DNA of 64,000 nucleotides from Amaranthus tricolor (Eukaryota > Streptophyta > Magnoliopsida > Caryophyllales > Amaranthaceae), in assembly GCF_026212465.1 (NCBI RefSeq), contig NC_080061.1, positions 17,889,494-17,953,493 on the forward strand. The letters run 5' to 3'. Numbering within the stretch: position 1 is the stretch's first letter; each line of letters starts with the position of its first letter. The notes beneath the pieces were generated by a model, which searched no databases, was not told where the DNA came from, and worked only from the letters and a program-made list of their open reading frames with translations. Below are positions 1 to 10,610 of the stretch, piece after piece. Position numbers and translations under genes: made by a program.

Positions 1-391
1 ATAAGTACCTAATTATACATGTAAATTACCTATTGGTGAACCGTTATAATACCTATTTCTACCGGTACAAACAACTACTATTACTCATTAAAATGCCCTA
101 CATCTCGTGATAAAAATGTCTACTAAATTTATTATAATAGCGACATATATGTATATATAAAAATACCTACCGATAAAAATGTGTTGGCTCTCTTAGGTTT
201 TGATGATGACTACAGTTAATAAATAAATGTATTTTAGAGATTATATGCAGGTCGATATCTGGTCTTCATTAAGATCGTTGATAGTGCCTATGACTTGGTC
301 TATGAACGTTGTACATGTCAAATGTATCCAAGGAAGTTAGATAAGGAAGATCGCTAAGGATGACAAATGTAGACAAGAGGTCTACTGTTCC

Positions 392-639
392 TGTGATACC
401 CCGAATTAAGCCTTAAAAATGAATTGATACTCATATTAACAAGGTGCATCTTCTTTTCATGGGAGCCCATTTGAGAACTCCACAGTTAAGCGTGCTTGGT
501 AGGGAGCAATCTTAGGATAGGTGACCTCCTGGGAAGTTTTCTCGGATGCGCACGAGTGAGGCCAAAGTGCACTGGAAAGATTTGTGTTGGTCTGTGGGGC
601 TGAGTAGTCACCGGAAGTCCGAGGGGCCCGGGCGTTACA
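392..639 (+). mobile_element. Cassandra TRIM solo LTR (5S rRNA-derived)
   Basis: A 248-bp unit starts TGTGATACCCC and ends GGGCGTTACA. It is flanked by GTTCC / ATTCC, a 5-bp TSD with one mismatch. Its middle (about 455-530) is strongly similar to plant 5S rRNA: the stretch around TTAAGCGTGCTTGG and the stretch GGTGACCTCCTGGGAAG are diagnostic. 5S-containing LTRs are the hallmark of Cassandra terminal-repeat retrotransposons in miniature. It sits inside the larger solo LTR at 182-1734, so it is the younger insertion. No internal domain or second LTR is present. Confidence 0.82.
486..526 (+). promoter_or_regulatory. 5S-type internal Pol III promoter (box A to box C) in Cassandra LTR
   Basis: Box A-like TTAAGCGTGCTTGG (from about 486) and box C-like AGGATAGGTGACC (about 514-526) keep the spacing of a plant 5S rRNA gene. 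The 5' third of the 5S sequence is degraded, so this is not a functional 5S gene, but the internal control region is well kept. Confidence 0.65.
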
Positions 640-2598
640 ATTCCCAAGTTTGATGATCTGACGATACTTGTAGATGGAGACAATGCTCTATTCCCAAGAC
701 TGAAGTCAGGAGAATCTATGTCAACTGAAAAATCCAGTTAAATATATTTTCTTATTTTTTAGTAGATGTATTGGTTAAAATTAATTTGTTGCATTATTAA
801 TTTAATAAGTTGATTGGCAAAATATTTTTTAAAAGAAAAATAACCACTCGTTTAAAAGAGGAGACAACTTCTCCTTATTTTTCTCCACAAAAATAGGCCT
901 GTGTTTTGGATCTAATTAAGAAAAAAAAACTACTTCACTTATTCTTAGAAAAAACAAACAGTGGCTCCTTTACTCGAAAATCAAGCTTCAACCTATTTCT
1001 CCTTTATCATAAGAATAAGGATATAGTAAATAACTGTGGGTTTTCCTCTTGAGATTCAAGATCCACTTAATTCTTCTTAATCTTAGGAATAAGGATGTAA
1101 TGGGTAGTTAAATCTTTTTACTAGCTACATAAACTCCTATATATAAGGGACTTGTTTTTCAACCGAAAAAAGAGCCTAAGAGTGTGTCCATACGTGAGAG
1201 ATCAAAATAAAATAAGAAATATTTTGCTCCAAAACTTGCCAATTAACTTATAATATTTTCTTGTGCAACTAAATTTTTAATTTTATCCTTAGAAATTTAT
1301 CCTTTGTAAAGGGTTTTTGAGAGAATTGTTGTAACTAGACTTGGGTAAGTCTAGGGGAGAATTTGAGAAGCTTCGAGTGAAGCAAGAGAATTTGAGAAGC
1401 TTCAAGTCAAGCAAGAGAAATAGAAGGAGAAGGAGAAAGAGAAAGAGAAAGAGAAGTTGGCCTAGTCTTGTTTATTTGTTTTATGTAACTGTAACTAATT
1501 GCCTAAAACATATTGGAGAAGTTTGAAATCCAGAGGGGTCGTGGTTTTTCCTTCTATTTAGGCCTAGAAGGTTTCCACGTAAAATTGTGTTTTCTCCTTT
1601 TACTTTTTTGCATTAAGTTCAAGTTTTAATTCCTCAATCTAATGCCGCAAAAACAGAACAAAAATGCTTAAACTTATTAAAACAACAATTCACCCCCCTC
1701 TTGTTATTGTTCATCATCTCTTGTTGTTTCTACAAAATGTTTACTATATTATATTCTTGGATTGATTTTGAAATGCGTAATTATCAAATTCTAACATCTG
1801 GGGCTTCTGATAGTCATCTCTAAGAGAGATAGTCTCCCAAGATAGTTATTAAAATCAATAAGGTAATTCTGTAATAAATTCATATCATATAATATCATAT
1901 AATATAGTTATCCCATAAGGATAATTGCGATGTCCATTTTTTGAAAAAAAATCGTTACGATGGGTAAAAATGACGTCAAACACCTTTTTTGGTTGACTTA
2001 TCGGAAAATAGGCAAATAAGTTACCCCATAAGGGTAATCGCGAACGTCCGTTTCTTTAAAAAGATCGTTATGATGAGTAAAAATGACGTCAAATATCTTT
2101 TATTTTTATTTTGTTAATTTATGTGTTTTAATTTTTAATTATTTAAAAATACGAGTACCAATGAGATACTGCCATATAGACAAGTTATCCTCTCAAATGG
2201 GTCAAACCCTCAAACTTAACGGTCAATTAACGTTTTCCGTTAAGTCCTAGTCATTTGCAGAGAAATATATCACATTAGGTAGTTTTTCGCAAATAGACCT
2301 ATAAATTAGGTAGTTTCTTATATTTTTTCAAATTTAAATTTAAATTTTAAATTTTAAAATAAATATATTATTTTTTAAAAAATTTATAATTCCGATTTTA
2401 CATCCAATCAAATAGCTATTTTTAATTTGTGTATGTAGAGATCACATACACTTCATTAATTAGTGTTGTGTGGTATTTTCCACTGTTAGGGCCATTTAGT
2501 ATAAGAAATGGAATGAAAAGGGAATGTAAACACATATGGTAATGGAATGGAAACCATAAGAGTTAATTTTGTAGATTGCTTGTTTTAGAAAAGTAAAA

Positions 2599-2817
2599 CA
2601 CTATATGCTGCGGTACCCCATAAAATCGCAGCATATAGTAAAACAATTATAAGCTGCGGTTCCCCATAAAACTGCAGCATATAATGCACTTTTATGCTGT
2701 GGTTTTAAACGGCAGCATTTAAAATAGGTCATCTGCTACTATCACTAATGCTTGCGGTCGAAACCGCAGCATATTATAGACAAACAACTGCAGCAAATGA
2801 TGTTTTTTCCACTAGTG
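2599..2817. mobile_element. CACTA (En/Spm-type) terminus with subterminal repeats
   Basis: The right end is TTTTTTCCACTAGTG, the reverse complement of a CACTAGTGGAAAA terminal inverted repeat. Inward lie at least five copies, in both orientations, of a 10-14 bp motif of the type TATGCTGCGGT / ACCGCAGCATA, as expected of CACTA subterminal repeats. The left edge happens to read CACTA (2599) but lacks the rest of a terminal repeat. This is either a truncated end or a small internally deleted derivative. No transposase is present. Confidence 0.6.
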
Positions 2818-3113
2818 TATTTTGCTCAGTTTTCAACCGATGAAGCAAAGATCTGCACTTCGAATTGATCGTAAGCAAGTGATAGACCAACTCAAATTAA
2901 ATCAAAAAATTGAAGGAAAAAAAACAAAAGGACTTAATTCCATCCACAAAAGGATGCTAAACTGAAATTAAAACAACTAGCTACAATTACATGCAAATTA
3001 GAGAATTAAAATTAGATTATCAAAAAATCAGTAAACAAAATACGGAGAAAATATACTACTATAACTCATTAAACACCTACTTCTAATCATAAAAACATCT
3101 AAAACAATCCATC
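2818..3113. other. Non-coding spacer, nothing recognised
   Basis: AT-rich, with no long ORF, LTR end or tRNA-like segment seen. It separates the CACTA terminus from the second copy of the 1.07-kb repeat. Confidence 0.5.
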
Positions 3114-4187
3114 ATAAGTACCTAATTATAAATGTAAAATACCTACTGGTGAACTGTTATAATACGTATTTCTACAGGTACAAACAACTACTATGACTCA
3201 TTAAAATGCCCTACATTTAGTGATAAAAATGTCTACTATATTTATTACAATAGCGATGTATATGTATATATAAAAATACCTATCGATAAAAATGTTTACT
3301 ATATTATATTCTTGGATTGATTTTGAAATGTGTAATTATCAAATTTTTAATCTGGGCCTTCTGATAGTCTCCCAAGATAGTTATTAAATTCAATAAGGTA
3401 ATTCTGTAATAAAGTCATATCATTTAATATAGTTATCCTATAAGGGTAATCGCGATGTCCATTTTTTGATAAAATATCGTTACGATGGGTAAAAATGACT
3501 TCAAATAATTTTTTCTATTTACGTATCGGAAAATAGGCGAATAAGTACTTGTTTCGACTGAATTTTCGAAAGAGATATCCCATAAGGGTAATCGCGACGT
3601 CCGTTTTTTTTTAAAATCGTTATGATGGGTAAAAATGACGTCAAATATCTTTTATTTTTATTTTGTGAATTTATGTTTTTTAATTTTTAATTATTTAAAA
3701 ATACGAGTACCAATGAGATACTGCTATATAAACAACTTTACCTCTCAAATTGGTCAAACTCTCAAACTTAATGGTCAATTAACAATTTTCATTAAGTCCT
3801 AGTCATTTGCAGAGAAATATATCACATTAGCTAGTTTTTTGCAAAAAAAAATTATAAAAAAAAAATACATAAAGTAGTGTTTTGCAAATAGACTTAACGA
3901 TTAGGTAGTTTCTAATATTTTTCCAAATTTAAATTTAAATTTCAAATTTTAAAATAAATAAATTATTTTTTAAAAGATTTATAATTTCGATTTTGCATCC
4001 AATCAAATAACTATTTTTAATTTGTGTATGTGGAGATCACATACACTTAATTAATTATTGTATGCGTGGTATTTTCCAGTGTTAGGGCCATTTAGTATAA
4101 GAAATGGAATGGAAAGGGAATGTAAACACATATGGCAATGGAATGGAAACCATAAGAGTTAATTTTGTAGATTGTTTGTTTTAGAAA
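3114..4187. repeat. Copy 2 of the 1.07-kb non-coding repeat (uninterrupted)
   Basis: Collinear with 1-181 + 1735-2595 apart from small indels (for example an A-rich stretch at 3840-3890). It carries the same internal duplication (about 3430-3510 and 3570-3650). The end containing GTGTATGT...ACATACAC also occurs inverted at 25590-25720, so at least that end is dispersed rather than only tandemly duplicated. Confidence 0.75.
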
Positions 4188-5620
4188 ACTAATGAAATCT
4201 GTTATCTAAAAAAAATTCAATTATGCTTTTGAATTATTAATTATTCTTCGAGCTTTCTTCACTCATCCATCTTATCTCTTTCTTTCCTAATGAAAATAAT
4301 CTACCACTTTTGAAGTTTTTTTAATTATCTTAATTTTAGCAAATATTACAACACCTCATTCTCACTCTGCAACTCAGCATCAGAGATATTGAAGATATGC
4401 TGCCTTGAAGAGTTTTATTCTTCTGTTTATAATTAGTTATAAGGTTAGAGGGTAGTTAGTTTGTTGAGGTGTCAGTTTGTTAGATTAAGTGTAATATTTC
4501 TTTACACATGTTATGTTGTTAGCGTAAATGTTGGTTTTTGTTGTCCTATCCTTTTTTGGATGTAATTTTGAAGATTGATCAATAAAAAGAGATTATTCTT
4601 TCTTCTTCATGTTATAACAGCAAAGAGAATGATAGTCATGAAATTTAAGATTTCTTGTAAATTTATTTTTATTTTGAAGTTGAAAATCTAATTATTTAAT
4701 TAACCAGTAAAATCTATTTGAATTCACGAAGAAAAATAAATCATGGAGATCAAATATAAAAACACAGTAAAAGATATTCCAAATCTAAAAATAGAAAGAA
4801 CAATCAACAAAATCTAGAAATCAATCAAAAAAAATTGAGCAGTAGTAGTTAGAAACTAGATCATCATCATCATACCCAGTGTATCCAATTCATAGAAAAA
4901 CTATGATCAAGGTCTAGGAAAGGAAGAAAGACGACAACTTATACCGATGAAGAAGAGTGCGGTCAAAGAGTCCATCGGCTCAAGAAAAGAATCTTCAATG
5001 AAAGTGAAGATAAATAATTTGAATAAGCATTTACAGAAAATCGAAAAAATCAATTAAAAATAAAAATGCCATTGATGAATGTTAATATATCAATAAGAAG
5101 GTTTGTATTTTGTTAGTTACAAGGCTGATGTCAAGGTTGAAGACATATTCTGTAGTTGATCCTTATCAAGATCCACGTCAGCAATCCATGTATTACACAT
5201 CAAGTGATTCGTGTGTTTTCCCATATATCAATGGTGTAAATTAAGTTTAGTTTAGTCGTTGTTATTAGCTCTTCTAGAGTTAGTTAGTTTGTTACATTTG
5301 TTGTAACCGTTTCTTGCATTCTATTCTGTCTCCTACCCTTTCTTATATATAGGTTAGCTTTTCTTTGTATCAGTGTGTTGTAATGAGAATTAAGAAATAA
5401 TGCATAATACTTTTCCGTATCTTTTGGCTGTTTGTAACAATGAACTCTGATGAAATGAAGATGAATATGTAGAATTGAATATGAACAATTAGATATCCTC
5501 AAATCTCAGGAAATTTTTGTTGAGAATTACTAGATATAGCCAATTAAAGAAGATATTGAATTATAATAAGAAAGAAAAGAATAATGACTTGGGTTTCCGC
5601 TATAGACATGTAATAATATA
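4188..5620. other. Non-coding region with possible copia-LTR remnants
   Basis: No coding sequence is convincing. Two stretches (about 4430-4610 and 5110-5500) look like decayed LTR ends, with TTAGTTTGTTG-type U3 words followed by TATATAGG and TTGTAATGAGAA-type transcribed-region words. No terminal repeats or TSDs could be fixed. A SINE-like repeat lies at 4863-5010. A palindromic GGTCTCCTGAGAGAC... segment at about 5622-5670 resembles the hairpins at 22866-22900 and 23238-23272. Confidence 0.35.
4863..5010 (-). mobile_element. SINE-like repeat (trinucleotide tail), copy 1
   Basis: On the minus strand it ends in ACTGGGTATGATGATGATG. The words CCCAGTG, AAGGTCTAGG and TCATCGGCTCAAGA-like text match a widely distributed plant SINE-like repeat. 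A second copy occurs at 42780-43010 (CCCAGTATATCCCGCTC, CAGGGTCTGGGGAGGG, then CGCGACTCGAGAAAG). No clear A/B boxes were found, so the assignment rests on the tail, the recurrence and remembered similarity. Confidence 0.45.
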
Positions 5621-5689
5621 CAGTCGGTCTCCTGAGAGACGAGAGACCGTCTCTTTGAGAGACATCTCTCAGGCCCAACCCATTTTTAA

Positions 5690-5818
5690 TGTTAAGGATT
5701 ATTATGTATTTGAGCCTATTATATATAATAGTAGTGGGCTTTATGTATTAGGTTTTTTTCCCCATATATATATACCTTGGTTATGAGTAATAACAAATAA
5801 GGGTTAAAGTTTCACTAA
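5690..5818 (+). repeat. Left LTR of copia element
   Basis: Shares with 9458-9588 the stretch GGATTATTATGTATTTG, then GGGCTTTATGTATTAGG, TATATACCTTG and TTATGAGTAATAACAAAT. The two LTRs differ at several sites and by a short T-run, so the insertion is not recent. Confidence 0.85.
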
Positions 5819-6199
5819 ATAGTACCAGGCTAGGTTAAATTTTTTTCTCCCCTTTCATAATATTGTGATATAAAAAATTAAAAAAAAAAAAAAAAAAAAA
5901 AAGTGAAGAGAACGTCGATTGCCTGCCTTACTACATCAGAGGACATAATTTTTTTTATCTCGGTTTCATTTTGTTTGCTTTGGTCCTTTTATGAATCTTG
6001 TTTGATTCAGAGTAAGCTGATTTAGGTTTCATAATATCGCATTACATGTTTATGCAATTCATTGAGGCGGCGCAAGTGGTAGGATTTGCTTTGGTTTCTT
6101 GATTGTTTTGAAAGGAATTGGAGAATTCATAATATTGCATTACTTGATTGTTTAATCATTTGTTGGTGTAATTAATTAATTTTAGTATGTGTATTTTGT

Positions 6200-9100
6200 C
6201 TTGCACAGTTAATATGCATATCGTGTGCTCACAATGCCGAGGCTATTTATGGTCAGCATTTTAATGATATTTTCTCTGGGATATCGAAAATACAATTGCA
6301 ACATTTTCTTAACTGGCTTGATCACTCGTCAACAAGCGATTCTCGCAATTGTTTAAATGGTAGTACTTCTTGTTGGCTTATTGATTCGTGTGCTTCCCAT
6401 CATGTTACTGGTATTTTTATTTGTTGAGAAATATTCATACTGTTACCAATTGTCCGATTAAGCTACCAAATGGTAAGCAGGTTGTCTCCACCATGAAGGG
6501 TGATGTGAAACTATGTTCCAATATTGTTTTATGAAATGTGTTTTATGTCCCTGATCTACAATGCAATTTAATTTCTACTACCCAATTGACTCACAATATG
6601 GGTTGTGTTTTACTTTTCACTAAAACGTTTTTTGTTATACAGGATCTATACTTGAGGACTTTGATTGGAGTGGGTGAACAGAGAGAAGGATTATACTATT
6701 TTCGTGACTTTTCCAGGATTAGTGCATTGAATATCGATGAGGTCTCTTCTTCTAATCTGTGGAATCAACGTCTTGACCATCCATCATCTAAAGTCATGAG
6801 GACACTTCCTTTTTTGGTTAAATGTTGTAGCTTTTCTAGCAAAGCTTGTGATATATGTCATCAAGCAAAACAATGTAGAGATAAATTCTCTATTAGTGAC
6901 AGCAAAGCGTTTCGAAATTATACATTGTGATTTATGGGGGAAGTATCATACTCCGTCCTCTTGTGGTGCTATTTATTTTCTTATTTTGGTTGATGATTAT
7001 TCTAGAGCAGTGTGGGTGTATCTTCTATTTGACAAACCGAGGTTTATAAGATGTTTAGTTCATTTTTATCCATGATTGAGCGACAATATGATGCTAAGGT
7101 TAAAGTGGTACGAAGTGATAATGGCACATAGTTTAATTGTATGCCATATTATTTTCAACATAATGGAATTTTGTTTCAAACTTCTTGTGTTGATACAACT
7201 CAACAGAATGGACGAGTTGAACGTAAACATCGTCATATTTTGAATGTAGCTCGGGCTTTACGATTTCAGGCTATTTGCCTATTTCTTTTTGGGGTGATTG
7301 TGTCTTGGCCTCTAGTTATATAATTACTCGTACACCTTCTCCTTTGCTTGACAATAAAAGTCCTTATGAAGTTTTGTTTAATACTCCCCCTTCCTATTAT
7401 ACACTTTGCGTCTTTGGGTGTTTGTGCTAACATCAAATCCAAGAGGGATAAGTTTATAAGTCAGAGTAGAAAATGCTTATTTGTTGGCTATTGGCAGGGG
7501 AAGAAAGGGTGAAAACTATATGATTAAAACAGGTGAATACTTTGTATCTAGAGATGTGAAGTTTTATGAAACTAATTTTCCTTTTGCTCATAATATTCCT
7601 CCTCTCCAACGAATATTGTTGCACCTAATTTTGATTATGTTGATGATTCTTTTGATTACACTCTTGGTTTTTGTGCACATAAGACTAACGATGTTCTTGT
7701 TGAAGGGGTTGTTCATTGGAGGATTGTTACTACTAATCCCACCAGTAGCGAGGGGGTAGTGTCTGCAAGTAACGAGAAATTTCAGCCTACAGGCATTGGT
7801 AGCCACGAGAATAGTGGTAATGAGTTTGCGGCCAATGCTCCAAGTAATAATGTGGCATCTAGTATTGGGTCTTCTTATTCCTTGAGGGAGGAGGCTGTGG
7901 CCACTCGAACTGCTCTCAAGGACGATCAAAGAGGGAAAGCACATAAGGTATCCTTCTACAAAGTTGCGTGATTTTGTTACTAATACAATTCAAAAATTAG
8001 TCCGTCTTTCTCTCCACCGTCATCTACTTCGTCTCAGACCTCTGGTATTTCCTATCCTATAGCATATTTTGTTAATTGTGATAAATTTTCTGTGGGGCAC
8101 CGAAATTTTCTTGCAGCTACTTCCGCAGGCTCAGAATCCCAATTCTTTAAGGCAGCCATGAAAGACCCCAGTTGGCAAGAAGCTATGCATAATGAAATTC
8201 AAGCATTAGAAAACAATGGTACTTGGCGTGTGACAGATCTTCCTCCTGGAAAGAAAGCTCTTGGTAGTCGAGGGTCTATAAATTAAATTCAGCTCATATG
8301 GTAGTGTGGAGCGCCTTAAAGTTCGATTGGTTGTGTTTAGGAATCACCAGGTTGAAGGGATTGATTACTCAGATACCTTTGCTCCAATGGCAAAGATGAC
8401 TACAGTTCATGTTTTCTAGCTATAGCTGCTGCTAAAAATTAGGAGTTGCACCAAATGGATGTACACAATACTTTCCTGCATGGAGATTTGTCTGAGAAAG
8501 TGTATATAAAAATGTAGCCTGGTTTTCACGGTGCCCAGCCTGGTAAGGTATATCGGTTGTAGAAATCTCTTTATGGCTTGAAACAAGCACCCAAATATTG
8601 GTTTGCTAAGTTGGTTACTTCTCTTCGAAATTATGCTTTCCGCCAATCTTATTCAAATTATTCTCTTTTCACTTATTAGAAAGGTCGTGTTCAATATAAT
8701 ATCCTCATTTATGTAGATGATTTAATAATCTCTGGGAATGATTTTGTTGCTCTTACTGCTTTCAAATAATATTTGTGATCATACTTTCATATGAAGGATC
8801 TTGGTTTACTTAAATACTTTCTGGGTATTGAAGTTACCAGAATTTTAAAGGGTATTTATTTGTGTCAAAGGAAGTATGCTCTTGATATCGTGGCTGAATC
8901 GGGTAATCTTAGCTCGAAACCCATTGTTTTTCCTATGGAGAAAAATCATATGTTGGCAACATCTACTAGTCCTCTTCTTAATAATGGTGAGCAGGTGCGC
9001 AGGTTAGTTGGCCGACTTATTTATCTGTCTTTTATCAGACCTGATTTGGCTTATTCTGTACATATACTTTATCAATTTCTTGGTGCTCCACGTCGTGATC

Positions 9101-9450
9101 ATTGGGATGCTGGAATTCGAGTGATCCGATATCTTAAAGGATGTCCTGGTCAGGGAATTCTTCTTCATTCAGATTGTGATCTATCTCTACGTAAATGGCG
9201 TGATTCACATTTGGCTAGTTTTCCTCTTACTTGTCGCTCATTATCGGGTTGGCTAGTTTTTCTTGGACATTATCCCGTTTCCTGGAAAACAAAAAAGCAA
9301 GTTACAGTGTCTAGATCATCAGCTGAAGCAGAGTATAGGTCCATAGTTGTTGTGGCTTGTGACCTTAAGTGGCTCAAAGGTTTGCTTAGTAGTTTGGGGG
9401 TGCATCACCCAAAAGCAATGTCTTTGTTTTATGATAGTCAATCTGGGGGG
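6200..9450 (+). pseudogene. Copia pol remnant (PR-IN-RT-RNase H), gag deleted
   Basis: Reading frames are broken by many stops and frameshifts, several of them TAG where the family has Trp. Protease is marked by DSCASHHVTG (about 6385-6411), where the usual second active-site neighbour Gly is replaced by Cys. Integrase follows: a zinc-binding segment with CDICHQAKQ (about 6848), then LVDDYSRAVWVYLL (about 6987), VVRSDNG (about 7106) and [12 protein letters not shown] (about 7198), so the DDE core is recognisable. RT begins near 8140 and contains YVDDLIISG (about 8710), the catalytic YVDD. RNase H ends with SRSSAEAEYRS (about 9310) and the DSQS motif, just before the polypurine tract. Gag sequence is absent upstream of 6200; a T/A-rich segment with an A22 run stands in its place. 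The copy cannot encode an active element. Confidence 0.88.
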
Positions 9451-9457
9451 GGGCGTG

Positions 9458-9588
9458 TGTTAGGGATTATTATGTATTTGGGCCTATTGTAAATAATAGT
9501 AATGGGCTTTATGTATTAGGTTTTATTTTTCTTGTATATATACCTTGCTTATGAGTAATAACAAATTAGGGGTTTTAGTTTCTCTACA
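9458..9588 (+). repeat. Right LTR of copia element
   Basis: 131 bp, TG...CA ends, preceded by a polypurine tract and followed by the TSD TTTAA. Collinear with 5690-5818. Confidence 0.87.
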
Positions 9589-10610
9589 TTTAATTAAACT
9601 AAAAGATGATAATAGGCCAAATTAGGAATGATCACTCAAAAATACGGCTTTCTCACAAGAATTTGCGAAGAATATAACGGTAATGGTTATCCTTGGAAAA
9701 TGAATTGGGTTAACAAAATGTCAAACCAAACAATAAGTAACGAATAAGCTTAAAGCAATCCTTTACCAAGGTCTAAAAAGGTTAAACCAAACACCCCTAG
9801 ATGATTGAGTACTTGAAGAAATACAACTGAGTTAAATTGTTGATACGTCTTAATGAATTGCCACATATATAATATCTATAAATATAAAGTGAACTTACGA
9901 AATAATGAATAATAATTGCATTTTAATAGGAGTAAAATTTGGTCACTGCAATTGGACTTCTAATAAGAATAAAATTTTATAAACGCTAAAAGCAAAAATT
10001 TATCAAATTGCAAATTTACCAAAAGTGCTTGTGGCTTAATGGATAGAGAATCTGCATGTGGAGCAGAAGGTTTGGAGTTCGACTCCTACTGGGCACGATA
10101 TCAGTTGGGGGGTTTCTTGACTTCGCACATCTCTCTTTACTCCCTCCTTGGGGAACCGGGTATGATTTGTTCTTTATCTTTACCTTTACCTTTTGTATTA
10201 ATGAGTATACTTATACTAGTTAACCATTAAAGTCAAAAAATTTTAAAAAAATATTAATCATGAGCTAATGTAGGCACTAAAATTATCTTTTCACTAAAAT
10301 TGTTAGCTAAAAATATGTTAGTTGAAATTCTGCCAATAACATCATTAAGTTACTAGGAGAACATGTATGGATCAAGTATGTGGTTGTATCTCTGTTGAAA
10401 ATATACACGTTACTCAAAAATAAAAAGACATCGTCTATTGTTTATATTATCCTTCCAAAGTTTACAACTATACATTATTCCCCACAAGCATATGCGTACT
10501 ACAGGTAACGCTAATCCTTGTTTTATGCGTAAAAAACAAAATAAAACAATTGGTAAATTTTAGAGAATATATTTATGTATTCTATTTCCTGCGACATTAA
10601 ATATGCAAGT
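9589..10610. other. Non-coding spacer with a tRNA-derived segment
   Basis: AT-rich. The only recognisable structure is the tRNA-like segment at 10026-10098. No ORF with coding character was found. Confidence 0.5.
10026..10160 (+). mobile_element. tRNA-derived segment, probable SINE head
   Basis: The first 73 bases can be folded as a cloverleaf. The acceptor pairs 7 positions (several G-T), the anticodon stem TCTGC/GCAGA is perfect, and the loop ATGTGGA would give anticodon GTG. The T stem is mostly unpaired. Pol III box A (TGGCTTAATGG) and box B (GTTCGACTCC) are intact. A related, more decayed head with the same upstream word ACCAAAA lies at 32337-32395, which argues for a dispersed tRNA-derived SINE rather than a tRNA gene. 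The body after the head runs to about 10160-10200 and ends in TTTACC/CTTT-rich sequence. Confidence 0.5.

Larger units (their letters stand above)
182..1734 (+). mobile_element. Solo LTR (copia-type, about 1.3 kb) with nested Cassandra LTR
   Basis: The sequence begins TGTTGGCTCTC and ends TTTCTACA, the TG...CA ends of an LTR. It is flanked by the direct 5-bp repeat AAATG (177-181 and 1735-1739). The uninterrupted paralogue at 3114-4187 has a single AAATG at the same site, so this is a clean insertion with exact borders. A TATA-like box (TATATATAAGGG, about 1140) and a purine-rich GAGAAG tract (1360-1460) lie inside. No internal region or second LTR follows, so it is a solo LTR left by LTR-LTR recombination. 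The family recurs in reverse at 33148-34328. The pyrimidine run near the 3' end (CACCCCCCTCTTGTT) is typical of some plant copia LTRs, but lineage is not certain. Without the nested insertion it is about 1300 bp. Confidence 0.88.
1..2595. repeat. Copy 1 of a 1.07-kb non-coding repeat, interrupted by a solo LTR
   Basis: Bases 1-181 plus 1735-2595 align nearly collinearly with 3114-4187. The match stops only where the LTR at 182-1734 is inserted. Inside the unit a shorter segment is itself repeated (about 1905-1990 and 2020-2100), with the shared words 'CGATGGGTAAAAATGACGTC' and 'CCCATAAGG'. No coding potential is seen. The unit runs off the left edge, so its true start is unknown. It may be a non-autonomous transposon or a local tandem duplication. 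Confidence 0.75.
5690..9588 (+). mobile_element. Complete-ended Ty1/copia retrotransposon with 130-bp LTRs
   Basis: The left LTR starts TGTTAAGGATT at 5690 and the right LTR starts TGTTAGGGATT at 9458. Both are about 130 bp, and the right one ends TCTCTACA. The 5-bp repeat TTTAA flanks both sides (5685-5689, 9589-9593). A degenerate initiator-Met-tRNA primer-binding site (TAGTACCAGGCTAGG, 5820-5834) follows the left LTR. A G-rich polypurine tract (about 9443-9455) precedes the right LTR. The 3.9-kb element has protease, integrase, RT and RNase H remnants in copia order (PR-IN-RT-RH), but 5835-6200 has no gag. The short LTRs suggest an Ale/Retrofit-like lineage, which is tentative. Confidence 0.9.

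Noticed and set aside
480..530. 5S rRNA gene
   Set aside because: The 5' part is degraded and the segment is enclosed by TG...CA LTR ends with a TSD.
486..683. 65-residue minus-strand ORF
   Set aside because: It lies antisense in the 5S-derived Cassandra LTR and has no coding character.
1341..1526. Arg-rich 61-residue ORF
   Set aside because: It comes from the GAGAAG purine tract of the solo LTR; the homologous LTR at 33148 does not conserve it.
2599..2603. CACTA at the left edge of the CACTA fragment as a true 5' terminus
   Set aside because: It lacks the following GTGGAAAA terminal-repeat sequence and the flanking triplet does not match the right-hand TAT.
10026..10098. Functional tRNA-His(GTG) gene
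   Set aside because: The T stem does not pair, the body resembles no tRNA-His, and a decayed relative at 32337 indicates a dispersed tRNA-derived repeat.
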